A stretch of DNA of 64,000 nt from Marilutibacter chinensis (GCF_021725675.1 NZ_JAKJPO010000001.1:868001-932000); one strand, 5' to 3'; counted from the first letter of the stretch, positions 48,946 through 58,618 are shown. Notes: a model not told the origin generated them from the letters alone. Program-made: numbers and translations.

Positions 48946-51900
48946 GCACTCACCTTCAGGAACTTGCCCGGCGTGGCGGGATCGCGGACGAACCAGGCGG
49001 GTTTTCCGCTGGGGTCGCGTCCCAGGCGCGCGCCGGGGACGGGCGGATTGCCGGCGTCGAAGACGGCTTCGGGCTCCCGGCGCCGCGGAATGAATTCGGC
49101 CTCCTGCAGCTCGAGAACGGACTCCCTGAATGCATCCACGACCTTGGCGAAGTCCGTCTCCGAATGCGCCGTCGTGAAGAAACACGGAAAGTTGTCGAGA
49201 ATGTGGACACCGCGGCTGCGCATCATCGCGAACAGCAGGTCCTGCAGCGGATGGTCCTCGGCGAACGCCACCTTCCAGAACGAGGTGTAGTGCTTGATCG
49301 CGATCGGCGCGCCGACCTCCTCGCAGAAGGCGTTCATCTCCTCGGCCATCGCGGCGGTTCGCGCGTTCAGCAGTTGCTGCAGCGACGGCCCGGCGTCGCG
49401 CAGGTGTTCAAGCACCGCTTTCGCCGCCGCCAACGCCAGCGGATGGCGGACGAAGGTGCCGGCGAAGTAGGTCACGCCGACGGTCGGGATCGAGTCGTCG
49501 CCGAACTGCCAGTAACCGCCGTCGAGCGCATCCATGTACTCGCGCTTGCCCGCTATCACGCCGATCGGGAAGCCGCCGCCGACCACCTTGCCGTAGCTGA
49601 CCAGGTCGGCGTCGATGCCGAACATCTCCTGCGCGCCGCGGGCATGGGCGCGGAAGCCGGTCACCACCTCGTCGAAGATCAGCAGGGCCCCCGACCGTGC
49701 GGTGACCTCGCGCAGCTCCTTGAGGAACCCGCCGGGCTGGAAGTCCGGCCGCCGGCTCTGCACCGGCTCCACCAGCACCGCTGCGATCTCGTGCGCCCGC
49801 TCGCGGATGATGTCCAGGGTTTCCGGCGTGCCGTAGTCGAGGACGAGCACGTTCTCGGCGGTATTGCGCAGGATGCCCGGCGCCGCCGGAACTGATTTGA
49901 GCTTCTTGGTGCCGCGGACGATGACCTCGTCGAAGATGCCGTGGTACGAGCCGGTGAAGATGACCAGGGTGTTGCGGCCGGTCACCGTGCGGGCGATGCG
50001 TATCGTGCCCATCACCGCCTCCGAACCGGTGTTGCACAACGCCGCGCGCGCCGAACCGGTGACCTCGCAGACAAGTTTGGCGACCTCGCCGGCCAGCGGA
50101 TGCTGCGGGCCGATCTCGTATCCCAGCTCGAGCTGCTGACGGACCGCATCGAGCACGAACTCCGGCTGCCAGCCGAACAGGTTCATGCCGAAGCCGTTGA
50201 GCGCGTCGACGTACTCGTTGCCGTCCAGGTCCCACACCCTCGCCCCCTGCGAGCGGCACACGACGATCTGGTAGGTGATCTCCTTCAGCAGCGGGCGGAA
50301 GCCGTTGACGACGCGCGGATCGGCCAGATGCGGGCGATGCGCCTGGGTGTACTCCTTCGAACGCTGCGTACGCGCGGTGTAGCGGCGGATGAAGGCGTCG
50401 AGGCGGGCCCGCTGGCGTCCGGTCAACTCGTCGGCGGAGTTGTGGATCCGCGCGATCGCACCGAATGCCTTCTTCACGTCGTAGCGGGTGTGCGCGAGCG
50501 CGACTTCCTCGTCGACGCCTTCGGCATCGGCGACAGCCGGCGGCGACGGCGCGACCTGAGCCGCCGGTCGCGATTCACCCGCGGACGCCTCGGTGACCGG
50601 CACCGGCGTCGCAGCGATCGCCGGAGCCTGCACGCCCAGCAGCGCCAGCTGCTGGGCCATCAGCTGCATCTGTTGTGCGATCACGTCACGGACAAGACCA
50701 CTGCCAGAGGCGCCATCCGTCGACAGCATCGCCCGCGCCTGCGCCGGTACCTGCACGGACACCGGAACCGCTGACGGCATGGCGGCCGCTGATCCGCCCG
50801 GCATCGGCACCGGGATGTCGGCAGGCGCAGGCATCGGCGCCGGCTCGGCTTCCGGTGGCAGCAACGCGTCGAGAATCGCCGACAGCCGCGAGAGGCTGGA
50901 GCCCTCGCCCATCAGCTGACGGAACGCGATCTGCACCGAGAATGTCTTCTGCAGCTGCAACGCAACCTGGGTCAGCATCAGGCTGTCGAGACCCAGCTCC
51001 ATGAAGTTGTCGTCGGGGTCGGCGTCGGACAGGTCGAAACCGGCGACATCCTCGATCAGCTCGCTCAGCCGCGTCCGCAGGCGCAGCGCGCGTGGCGGCG
51101 GCGCGCTTGCGGCGCTGCCGGTGGGCGTGATGGACACTTGCGTCTCCGTGGCCGCGGTCGCGGCGGTCGATGGCGTTTCCGCCGGGATTGGCATGGACGG
51201 ATGGGGCAACGGCGGATCCGGCCGGCCAGGGTCACCGACCTCGTCGCGCCCGCCGGTCGGCGGTGCAGGCTCGGCAATCGCCGCTTCGATCCAGAAGCGC
51301 CTGCGCTGGAACGGATAGGTCGGCAGTCGCAGCCGCTGCCTGCGCCGGCGATGGTCGAAACCGGCCGGGTCGAGATTCACGCCGGAGCACCACAGCTGGC
51401 CGGCTGCGTGGAGGACAGCGTGGACCTCGGCCGCCGGATCGTCGGCCAGGCTCTCCACCGTGCGAAGGCCGCTCTCGCGTACTGCCGGATGCTGTCGGGC
51501 CAGACCGCTCAGGGTCCTGCGCGGCCCCGCTTCGAGCAGCACCCTGCCGGGCGCGGACGCGATCGTCTCCAGTGCCGCCGCGAACCGCACCGGCTCGCGC
51601 AGATGTCGCGACCAGTAGCGGCTCGATGTCGCCTCTTCATCGGCGAGCAGCGTCGCGGTAACGGTCGACACGATCGGCAGCGACGGCGGCGACAATGCGA
51701 TTGCCGAGACTTCGGCCTCGAATGGCGCAACCACCGGATCCATCATCGCCGAGTGGAACGCATGCGAGGTGCGCAGCTCCCGGCACACCACGGCGTCGCC
51801 TTCGAGTTCGCTCCGGAGTCCGGCGATCGCGTCGTGCGGACCCGCGACCACGCAGGTGCCGGGGGCATTCTCGGCGGCGATCTGCAGCCCCGGTGGCAAC

Positions 51901-54900
51901 CTCGCCGCGACGGCGTCGACGGACAGCCGGATCGAAAGCATTCCGCCGGACGGCTGTGCCTGCATCAACGCACCGCGCCGCGCGACCAGCCGCAGAGCGT
52001 CTTCCAGTGCGAACACTCCGGCCAGGGTGGCAGCGACGAACTCGCCGACGCTGTGACCGATCATCGCGACCGGCGTCAAGCCCTGCGCCATCCACATCCG
52101 AGCCAGCGCGTACTCGATCGCGAACGTCGCCGGCTGCATGACCGCGGTCGGCAGCAGGGCTTCGGGATCGTCGCCGAACATCTTCTCGCGCAGATCGAAG
52201 CCGAGACTTTCCGACAGCGCCCGCGCGCAACGGTCGATCGCGTCGCGGAACACCGGCTCGACCGCATGCAGCGCACGGCCCATCCCCGCATAGGTCGCGC
52301 CCTGTCCCGGGAACATGAACACCACGTCCGGCTCGCGCGCGGGCTTGCCGCGTGCGATCGCCGACTCCAGCTCCCTGCCGCGCAACTGCGCGACGGCATC
52401 GCCGGCGTCGCGACAGACCACTGCGGTGCGATGGGAAAAAGTCTTGCGACCGCGCGCCAGCGTCCATGCCACATCGGCCAGATTGATCTCCGGATTGCTT
52501 TCCAGGTGCTCCGCGAGCCGCGCGCACGACGCCTGCAATGCATCGGGCGAGCGTGCCGACAGCACGATCAGCTGCGGGCCGTCGGCGGGCTCGGCCGGCT
52601 CCGGCCGGGGCGCTTCCTCGAGTACGACATGGGCATTGGTGCCGCCGACGCCGAAGGAGCTGACACCCGCGCGGCGCGGTCCCGCCGATTCCCTCCAATC
52701 GTACGGCGCATCGTTGACCACGAACGGCGAGCCGGCGAATGCGATGTCGGGATTCGCCGTCCGGAAATGCAGGCTGGCCGGGATCCGTCGCTCGCTCAGC
52801 GCCAGCGCGGTCTTGATCACGCTGGCCGCGCCCGCGGCGATCACCATGTGGCCGACATTGCTCTTGAGCGACCCCACGCGGCAGAAGCCGCTATCGCCGG
52901 TGGTGCGCCGGAACGCACGGGTCAGGCCTTCGATCTCGATAGGATCGCCGAGCGGCGTCGCGGTTCCGTGCGTCTCGACATAGCCGACGCTGCGGGCATC
53001 GATGCCGGCATCGTCGTGCGCCATCGCGATCACCGCCGCCTGTCCCTCGCTGCTCGGCGCGGTGAAGCTGGCCTTGTGTCCGCCGTCGTTGTTGACGCCG
53101 ATGCCTCTCACCAGCGCGTAGACGCGATTGCCGTCCGCGCGCGCGGCCGACAACCGCTTCAGCAGCACCACCGCGGCACCGTCGCTGAACACCGTGCCCC
53201 GGGCCTGCGCATCGAAGGTGCGGGTGCGGGCGTCCGGGGACAGCATCGCACCCTCCTGGTACATATAGCCGCTGTTGGGCGGACAGGTCACCGACACCCC
53301 GCCGGCGAGCGCCATCTCGCACTGCCCGGAGCGGATCGCCTGCACCGCCTGGCAGACCGCCACCAGCGAGGTCGAGCATGCGGTGTGCACGCTCACCGCG
53401 GGGCCGGTCAGGTTGAGCTTGTTGGCCGCACGCGTCGCGATGTAGTCCTTCTCGTTGCCGAGCATCACCTGGAACGCGCCGATCGTTCCCACCAGGTCCT
53501 GGCGCGGCGCGACGTGGCGCTGGTAATAGGTCCCGTTGTACATCCCCGCGAACACGCCGACCCTGCCGCCCGCGTCGTCGGGAACATGCCCTGCCCGCTC
53601 CAGGCATTCCCAGCACATTTCCAGGAATATCCGCTGCTGCGGATCCATCAGCTCCGCCTCGCGGACACCGATTCCGAAGAACGCGGCGTCGAACCGGTCG
53701 ACACCGTCGATCACGCCGCGTGCGCGGACGTAGCGCGGATCCTCGCGCTCCGCTCGTGCAATCGACGGATCGAGCCGATCCGGTGCGAAGAACGTGATGG
53801 TGTCGCGGCCCTCGCACAGGTTGTCCCAGAACGCCTCGACATCCGCCGCTCCGGGAAAGCGCCCGGCCATCGCGACGATCGCGACCGGGTCGTCGGCATC
53901 CTTCCCCGCACCCGCCCCGGCGCTCTCATGCGCCGCGTGCGCGGGTTGCGCGGGTCTCGTTCCCGCGGTCCCGTGCCGGTCGCACCGGGCAGCCAGTGCA
54001 GCGGCCAGCCGGTGTGGCGTCGGGTGGCTGAACACCTTGGTGGTGGCGACGCTGCAGGTCGGTGCGTCCGGCGATTCGGGGGGATGGTCCGGCAGCGACC
54101 GGGTCAGCGTCTCGGCCAGGCGCACGGCCAGCAGCGAGCTGCCGCCGAGCTCGAAGAAGTTGTCGTGGCGACCGACGCCCTCGATTCCAAGAACCGCGCC
54201 GAACGCATCGCAGATCGCGTTCTCCACCGCGCCGACCGGGGGCTCGTAGGCGTTGGCGAGGTCCGGGCGCCGCGGATCCGGATCGGGCAGCCGTCGGCGA
54301 TCGAGCTTGCCGTTCGGCGTCAGCGGCCATTCGTCGAGCGTGATGTAGCGAACCGGCAACATGAACTCCGGCAGGCTGCCGGCAAGGAATTCCCTCAGTT
54401 GCGACGGTGCTGCCGGCCGCTCCGACGGCAGCACATAGGCCAGCAGACGTTTCTCGCCGGATACGCCCGCCCGCGCCTCGACCGCGCAGGAGCGCACACC
54501 CGGATGCCGGGCCAGGGCCGCCTCGATCTCGCCCAGCTCGATCCGGTAGCCGCGGATCTTCACCTGGGTGTCGGCGCGGCCAATGAACTCGATCACGCCG
54601 TCCGCCCGCGCACGCACCAGATCGCCGGTCCGGTAGAGCCGCGCGCCATCTGCAAAAGGATCCGCTACGAAGCGTTCCTCGGTCAGCTCCGGACGCTTCA
54701 GGTATCCGATCGCCAGACCGGCGCCACCGATGAACAGCTCGCCTGCCACGCCCGCCGGAAGCGGACGTCGCTGCCGGTTCAGCACGCGGATCCGGGTACC
54801 GGCGATCGGTCTGCCGATCGGGATCGACGTTGCATCGCTGGCCGATGCCGTCCCGACCGGATGCGTGCAGGCGAAGGTCGTGCACTCGGTCGGTCCATAG

Positions 54901-56402
54901 CCGTTGTGCAGGCGAATTCCCGGCACGGCCTGCAGCATCCGCCGCACGTGCGGCACCGACAGCGCCTCGCCGCCGGTGAACAGTTCTTTCAGGCCGGCGA
55001 GGTGACGCGGGTCGTCGTCGACCACCGTGTTGAACAGCGCAGCGGTCAGCCATGCCGTGCTCACAGCGTGCCTGTCGATCGATCGCGCAAGCCCGGCCGC
55101 GGTCGGCAACCGCTCGTCATGCACTACCACGCAGCCCCCGTTGAGCAGCGGCCCCCAGATCTCCAGGGTCGATGCATCGAAGCCCAGTGGTGCCGCGTGC
55201 AACATGCGCGTATCCGGCCCCAGCGCGATGTAGTCGACGCCGCACACCAGGCGCAGGATCGCGCGGTCTGGAATCTCAACGCCCTTCGGCGTACCGGTCG
55301 AGCCCGAGGTGTACATCACATAGGCCAGAGAATCCGCACTGCGCAGGTCGGATCGATCGCCAGCCACGTTGGCGCGTGCTTCGCCGGAAGGCTGATGCAT
55401 CGCATCGGCGACGACGCGCGGGACACCTTCCATCACGCCGGGAGGACCGCCATCCGCACCGACGACGACGGCAGCGACGTCGGCGTCTTCCAGCATGAAG
55501 GCCAGACGCTCCGGCGGATACGCATCGTCGAGCGGAAGATAGGCCGCGCCTGCCTTCAGTATTCCAAGCACGGCCACGATCGCGTCGACCGAACGCCGCA
55601 TCGAGACCGCAACCACCATGCCCGGGACGATTCCGGCGCCGCGCAGCCGCGCGGCCAACGCATCCGCACCGGCATCCAGCTGCGAGTAGCTGAGTGTGCA
55701 AACGCCGTCGACGACCGCGGTCGCCCCCGGCTGGCGTCCGGCGACCGCCTGGAATACGGATACCACCGAAGCGGTGCCGCCCGCTGCCGCATCCGGATCG
55801 AAACCCGGCGGTCGTTCCCAGCTGCACTCGCCCGGCGTCGCGATGTCGATCGCATCCAGCGGCTGTCCCTGCAGCAACGCTTCCAGCGCACGCATTGCCG
55901 CGGCGGCCATCGTCTCGACCGCCTGCGTCGATAGCGGCGCCCGGAACGCGATCTCGAGCGCGAGAGCTCCGCCGGCGGAGAAGCTCCAGACCGAAGCCGT
56001 CGCGAGGTCATCGCCACCGGCGCCGCATCCGTCCACGACCCACGCACACGCGCATGCCGCGTCCACGTGCGCAAGTTGCGCGATCCCGTTGCCGGCACCC
56101 TCCTGAACGGCCTCGCCCGTCGCGATCGCGATCTCGCCCTGTTCGATGCCATCCGGGCCGATCCGGGTGGCCAGGACACGCTCGACCCCGCTCAACCGCC
56201 CCTCGGCCAGCGCGAGGGCGACGACCAGCAGATCGACGCGTGCGGCCCCGTCGAGCACGCCCAGCGGCGCGCGCAGCGGCTCCGGCAGCGGGATCCGGGT
56301 GCGCTGCCAGCCGGACTCGCCGTCCGCCGGCCGTCCAGGCAGCGCATCGAGCAGCGCTGACGCCTGCGGGAAGGCGCCGGCATGCATGGCCGGCTCACCC
56401 AT
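48942..56402 (-). CDS. Hybrid NRPS-PKS with aminotransferase: (C remnant)-A-PCP-KS-AT-ACP-AMT
   Basis: A 2486-residue assembly-line enzyme. Residues 1-200 look like the end of a condensation domain without HHxxxDG. A spans about 210-710 (YTSGSTGTPKG at 364-374; pocket read as D-A-L-W-F-G-G-T-F-K, valine-like). PCP serine is 756. KS spans about 838-1260, with Cys1009, His1145 and His1185 all present. AT spans about 1358-1650, with Ser1451 and the malonyl-type HAFH at 1547-1550. ACP serine is 1807. A glutamine-rich linker follows, then a class-III PLP aminotransferase at about 2020-2440 with Lys2272 (GKVVGGGFPIG). Order predicts aminoacyl loading, malonyl extension and beta-transamination without reduction, giving a beta,gamma-diamino acyl chain. 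It heads the five-gene leftward operon. Confidence 0.93.
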   Translation of the reverse strand: MGEPAMHAGAFPQASALLDALPGRPADGESGWQRTRIPLPEPLRAPLGVLDGAARVDLLVVALALAEGRLSGVERVLATRIGPDGIEQGEIAIATGEAVQEGAGNGIAQLAHVDAACACAWVVDGCGAGGDDLATASVWSFSAGGALALEIAFRAPLSTQAVETMAAAAMRALEALLQGQPLDAIDIATPGECSWERPPGFDPDAAAGGTASVVSVFQAVAGRQPGATAVVDGVCTLSYSQLDAGADALAARLRGAGIVPGMVVAVSMRRSVDAIVAVLGILKAGAAYLPLDDAYPPERLAFMLEDADVAAVVVGADGGPPGVMEGVPRVVADAMHQPSGEARANVAGDRSDLRSADSLAYVMYTSGSTGTPKGVEIPDRAILRLVCGVDYIALGPDTRMLHAAPLGFDASTLEIWGPLLNGGCVVVHDERLPTAAGLARSIDRHAVSTAWLTAALFNTVVDDDPRHLAGLKELFTGGEALSVPHVRRMLQAVPGIRLHNGYGPTECTTFACTHPVGTASASDATSIPIGRPIAGTRIRVLNRQRRPLPAGVAGELFIGGAGLAIGYLKRPELTEERFVADPFADGARLYRTGDLVRARADGVIEFIGRADTQVKIRGYRIELGEIEAALARHPGVRSCAVEARAGVSGEKRLLAYVLPSERPAAPSQLREFLAGSLPEFMLPVRYITLDEWPLTPNGKLDRRRLPDPDPRRPDLANAYEPPVGAVENAICDAFGAVLGIEGVGRHDNFFELGGSSLLAVRLAETLTRSLPDHPPESPDAPTCSVATTKVFSHPTPHRLAAALAARCDRHGTAGTRPAQPAHAAHESAGAGAGKDADDPVAIVAMAGRFPGAADVEAFWDNLCEGRDTITFFAPDRLDPSIARAEREDPRYVRARGVIDGVDRFDAAFFGIGVREAELMDPQQRIFLEMCWECLERAGHVPDDAGGRVGVFAGMYNGTYYQRHVAPRQDLVGTIGAFQVMLGNEKDYIATRAANKLNLTGPAVSVHTACSTSLVAVCQAVQAIRSGQCEMALAGGVSVTCPPNSGYMYQEGAMLSPDARTRTFDAQARGTVFSDGAAVVLLKRLSAARADGNRVYALVRGIGVNNDGGHKASFTAPSSEGQAAVIAMAHDDAGIDARSVGYVETHGTATPLGDPIEIEGLTRAFRRTTGDSGFCRVGSLKSNVGHMVIAAGAASVIKTALALSERRIPASLHFRTANPDIAFAGSPFVVNDAPYDWRESAGPRRAGVSSFGVGGTNAHVVLEEAPRPEPAEPADGPQLIVLSARSPDALQASCARLAEHLESNPEINLADVAWTLARGRKTFSHRTAVVCRDAGDAVAQLRGRELESAIARGKPAREPDVVFMFPGQGATYAGMGRALHAVEPVFRDAIDRCARALSESLGFDLREKMFGDDPEALLPTAVMQPATFAIEYALARMWMAQGLTPVAMIGHSVGEFVAATLAGVFALEDALRLVARRGALMQAQPSGGMLSIRLSVDAVAARLPPGLQIAAENAPGTCVVAGPHDAIAGLRSELEGDAVVCRELRTSHAFHSAMMDPVVAPFEAEVSAIALSPPSLPIVSTVTATLLADEEATSSRYWSRHLREPVRFAAALETIASAPGRVLLEAGPRRTLSGLARQHPAVRESGLRTVESLADDPAAEVHAVLHAAGQLWCSGVNLDPAGFDHRRRRQRLRLPTYPFQRRRFWIEAAIAEPAPPTGGRDEVGDPGRPDPPLPHPSMPIPAETPSTAATAATETQVSITPTGSAASAPPPRALRLRTRLSELIEDVAGFDLSDADPDDNFMELGLDSLMLTQVALQLQKTFSVQIAFRQLMGEGSSLSRLSAILDALLPPEAEPAPMPAPADIPVPMPGGSAAAMPSAVPVSVQVPAQARAMLSTDGASGSGLVRDVIAQQMQLMAQQLALLGVQAPAIAATPVPVTEASAGESRPAAQVAPSPPAVADAEGVDEEVALAHTRYDVKKAFGAIARIHNSADELTGRQRARLDAFIRRYTARTQRSKEYTQAHRPHLADPRVVNGFRPLLKEITYQIVVCRSQGARVWDLDGNEYVDALNGFGMNLFGWQPEFVLDAVRQQLELGYEIGPQHPLAGEVAKLVCEVTGSARAALCNTGSEAVMGTIRIARTVTGRNTLVIFTGSYHGIFDEVIVRGTKKLKSVPAAPGILRNTAENVLVLDYGTPETLDIIRERAHEIAAVLVEPVQSRRPDFQPGGFLKELREVTARSGALLIFDEVVTGFRAHARGAQEMFGIDADLVSYGKVVGGGFPIGVIAGKREYMDALDGGYWQFGDDSIPTVGVTYFAGTFVRHPLALAAAKAVLEHLRDAGPSLQQLLNARTAAMAEEMNAFCEEVGAPIAIKHYTSFWKVAFAEDHPLQDLLFAMMRSRGVHILDNFPCFFTTAHSETDFAKVVDAFRESVLELQEAEFIPRRREPEAVFDAGNPPVPGARLGRDPSGKPAWFVRDPATPGKFLKVSA

Positions 56403-56691
56403 GGCTGCCGGCGCCCTTCGTCATGGCATCCAGCGGTGGGATTCCGGACGGCGCGAAGTCGCTCGCATCCGCGGCAGCGGCCGCAGCGATCGGACGAAGA
56501 CTCAAACGACGGATGCATCCGATCTGTTGCATGGAAGACCCTTGCATGACAACGACAGCAGATCCTGCGGCTATCCTCTGACAACGGTTCCCGATGGCGG
56601 ATTCGGCCAGCCCGATGGATTCCGGAGCGACGGCTCAACGGAGTAGGATGTCCGGGCAATGCCGGTTGCGGCACGCTGATCGGGGGAGCCC
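56403..56691. promoter_or_regulatory. Divergent spacer upstream of the NRPS/PKS operon
   Basis: This 289-bp stretch between the synthetase operon (leftward) and the J-domain gene (rightward) shows no credible gene. Two copies of TTGCATG lie 15 bases apart near 56527-56549, a possible operator. No confident -35/-10 pair was found on either strand. Confidence 0.4.
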
Positions 56692-57306
56692 ATGAAGGCG
56701 GATCTGGCCGACATCTATTCGCAGCTCGACCTGCGGCCCGACTGCAGCCTGGAGGAATTCCAGTACGCGTATCGGCGCCGGGTCGCCCAACTGCACCCCG
56801 ATCGTCGCGGCGGAGAGCTGTCCCCCGAGATGGAACACACCCTGCGGACGCTGATTGCGCTGCACGCCAGCGTCTGCGATTTCCACCGGCGCCATGGGCG
56901 GATGCCCGGCGCCCTGCCCCAGCCCGAAGCCGAATCACCTGCGCCATCGGACATCTTCTCGCCGGCGTGGCCGCCGCAAGAACCCGAGCGCAAGCGGCCT
57001 GGCCCGGTGCGGACCACCCTCACCCTGATCGCGCTGTTCGTCGCGCTGATCGTGCTGCTGGCGTCGTGGAGCTGGCTGACCTCGCGTACCGGCACCGGCG
57101 TGGGCTTGTCCGGCCCCGCTGGACCCGGTGCCGGGCGCCACGTCGCTGCCATGCAGGCGACCGGTCCGAACGGGATCGCCCCATATCCGCCTGATCTCCG
57201 CCTGATCTCCGCGGCCCCTTCGCCTACCTCGCACCACGCCGGAACAGCACCACCTCCACCGTCTGCAGCAGGATCATCACGTCGAACAGCAGCCCCTGGT
57301 TCTTGA
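56692..57306 (+). CDS. Membrane-anchored J-domain protein
   Basis: A 204-residue protein. The N-terminal 70 residues form a J domain (IYSQLDLRPDCSLEEFQYAYRR) with an intact HPD motif in LHPDRRGG, so it should stimulate a DnaK-type chaperone. A proline-rich linker leads to one membrane helix near 107-128 (TLIALFVALIVLLASWSWL). The remaining 75 residues are glycine-, proline- and alanine-rich and low in complexity; the last 28 lie antisense to the sugar-transferase gene, so the true C-terminus may be shorter in relatives. The client is unknown. Its position beside giant synthetase genes hints at a folding or membrane-tethering role, which is inference. Confidence 0.75.
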   Translation: MKADLADIYSQLDLRPDCSLEEFQYAYRRRVAQLHPDRRGGELSPEMEHTLRTLIALHASVCDFHRRHGRMPGALPQPEAESPAPSDIFSPAWPPQEPERKRPGPVRTTLTLIALFVALIVLLASWSWLTSRTGTGVGLSGPAGPGAGRHVAAMQATGPNGIAPYPPDLRLISAAPSPTSHHAGTAPPPPSAAGSSRRTAAPGS

Positions 57307-58618
57307 CGTAGAACAGGTCGAAGGTGAGCTTCTTCTCGGCGTCGGCCACCGACGCGCCATAGGGATACCGCAGCTGCGCCCAGCCGGTCAGGCCCGGCTT
57401 CACGCTATGGCGCAGGTGGTAGTAGCGGATCTCGCGATTCAGCATCTCGACGAATTGCGGCCGTTCCGGGCGCGGACCGACGAAGCTCATCTCGCCCCGC
57501 AGGACGTTGAACAGCTGCGGCAGCTCATCGAGCCGGGTCACGCGGATCCAGCGCCCGACCCGGGTGCTGCGGTCGTCGCCGCGACTGGCCCAGCGGGCTA
57601 CGCCGTCGGATTCGGCATCGACCCGCATGCTGCGGAACTTGACCAGTTCGAAGGTCCTGCCGTTCTCTCCGACCCGCGTCTGCCGGTACAGCACCGGCAG
57701 GCCGGACTCCAGCCAGACCGCAAGCGCGACCAGCAGCATGACCGGCCATGCAATCAGCAGCAGCGCGCTGGCGGCGACCAGATCGAACAGGCGCTTGCTC
57801 AACCGGCGTACCAGCGAATGGTCGAAGCCGCCCGAGAACACCAGCCACGACGGATCGGCGACGTCGGGCTTGACGATTCCCGCCTCACGCTCGAAGAAGG
57901 TGGAAAGATCCGAGACCGCGATGCCGCGCTGTGCGCAGGCCAGCATGCTTTCCATCGGCAGGCAGCCGCGCCGCTCGTCCGGCGCGACCACGATCTCGTC
58001 GACGCCCAGCCGTTCGGCCAGATCCACCAGGCCGTGCGGCTCGTGGATCGACAGCGCGTCGGCGACCTTCACCGGCTGGCCCGGCACGGCGACGAAGGCA
58101 GCCACCACGAACGACTGCCGGTCCGCCGCCCGCCGCAGACTGCTGTTGATCTGGGCGGCGTTGTTGCCGGCGCCGAACACCAGCACCCGGCTCTTGAAGA
58201 TGTCCGTGCCGGTGAGCCGGCGCGCCAGCGAGCGCAGCGCGACCACCCCGACGAAGCCGAAACCCATCGTCATCAACAGTACGCTCCTGCCGACGTGGGT
58301 GGACGGCACGAGGTAGTACAGCACCAGCAGGCCTATCCCGCCGAACGCGAAGGACAGCGCCAGACGCAGCAGGAACTCGGATCGCCGATGGCGCAGATAG
58401 GCCTGATACAGCCCGAAGCACGACATCGCGAGCACGATGAAGACCGCCACCAGCCACAGTCGCAGCTGCCCGCGGTCGAGGAATATCCGCAGGCCGTCGG
58501 GATCGTCGAGGAACCTGAGCCACACCGCGAGCTGTGCGGCGGCGACGATCACGAGGGTCTCCAGCAACCAGAGCAGGCGTACCGCCCGGCTGGTGCGGCT
58601 CTTCGAAACGGCTGTCAC
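57224..58618 (-). CDS. Undecaprenyl-phosphate sugar-phosphate transferase (initiating enzyme)
   Basis: A 464-residue polyprenyl glycosylphosphotransferase. It has four or five N-terminal membrane helices, a central nucleotide-binding-like region (VLVFGAGNNAAQINSSLRR) and the C-terminal bacterial sugar-transferase domain (about 265-464). That domain has KRLFDLVAASALLLI, VGENGRTFELVKFRSM, TRLDELPQLFNVLRGEMSFVGPRPERP and HSVKPGLTGWAQ. It transfers the first sugar phosphate to undecaprenyl phosphate and so starts the repeat unit. The EpsB/TIGR03013-type form is usual in exosortase-A loci. A GTG start at 58618 fits the first helix. Convergent with the J-domain gene, overlapping by 83 bp. Confidence 0.93.
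   Translation of the reverse strand: MTAVSKSRTSRAVRLLWLLETLVIVAAAQLAVWLRFLDDPDGLRIFLDRGQLRLWLVAVFIVLAMSCFGLYQAYLRHRRSEFLLRLALSFAFGGIGLLVLYYLVPSTHVGRSVLLMTMGFGFVGVVALRSLARRLTGTDIFKSRVLVFGAGNNAAQINSSLRRAADRQSFVVAAFVAVPGQPVKVADALSIHEPHGLVDLAERLGVDEIVVAPDERRGCLPMESMLACAQRGIAVSDLSTFFEREAGIVKPDVADPSWLVFSGGFDHSLVRRLSKRLFDLVAASALLLIAWPVMLLVALAVWLESGLPVLYRQTRVGENGRTFELVKFRSMRVDAESDGVARWASRGDDRSTRVGRWIRVTRLDELPQLFNVLRGEMSFVGPRPERPQFVEMLNREIRYYHLRHSVKPGLTGWAQLRYPYGASVADAEKKLTFDLFYVKNQGLLFDVMILLQTVEVVLFRRGAR

Noticed and set aside
49164-55934. Long plus-strand frames across the PKS gene (for example 51138-55934)
   Set aside because: They are antisense shadows of the minus-strand synthetase, whose catalytic motifs are all intact in order.
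56527-56549. Sigma-54-like box ATGGAAGACCCTTGCATG upstream of the J-domain gene
   Set aside because: Spacing between GG and GC is nine bases and the CAC part is missing.
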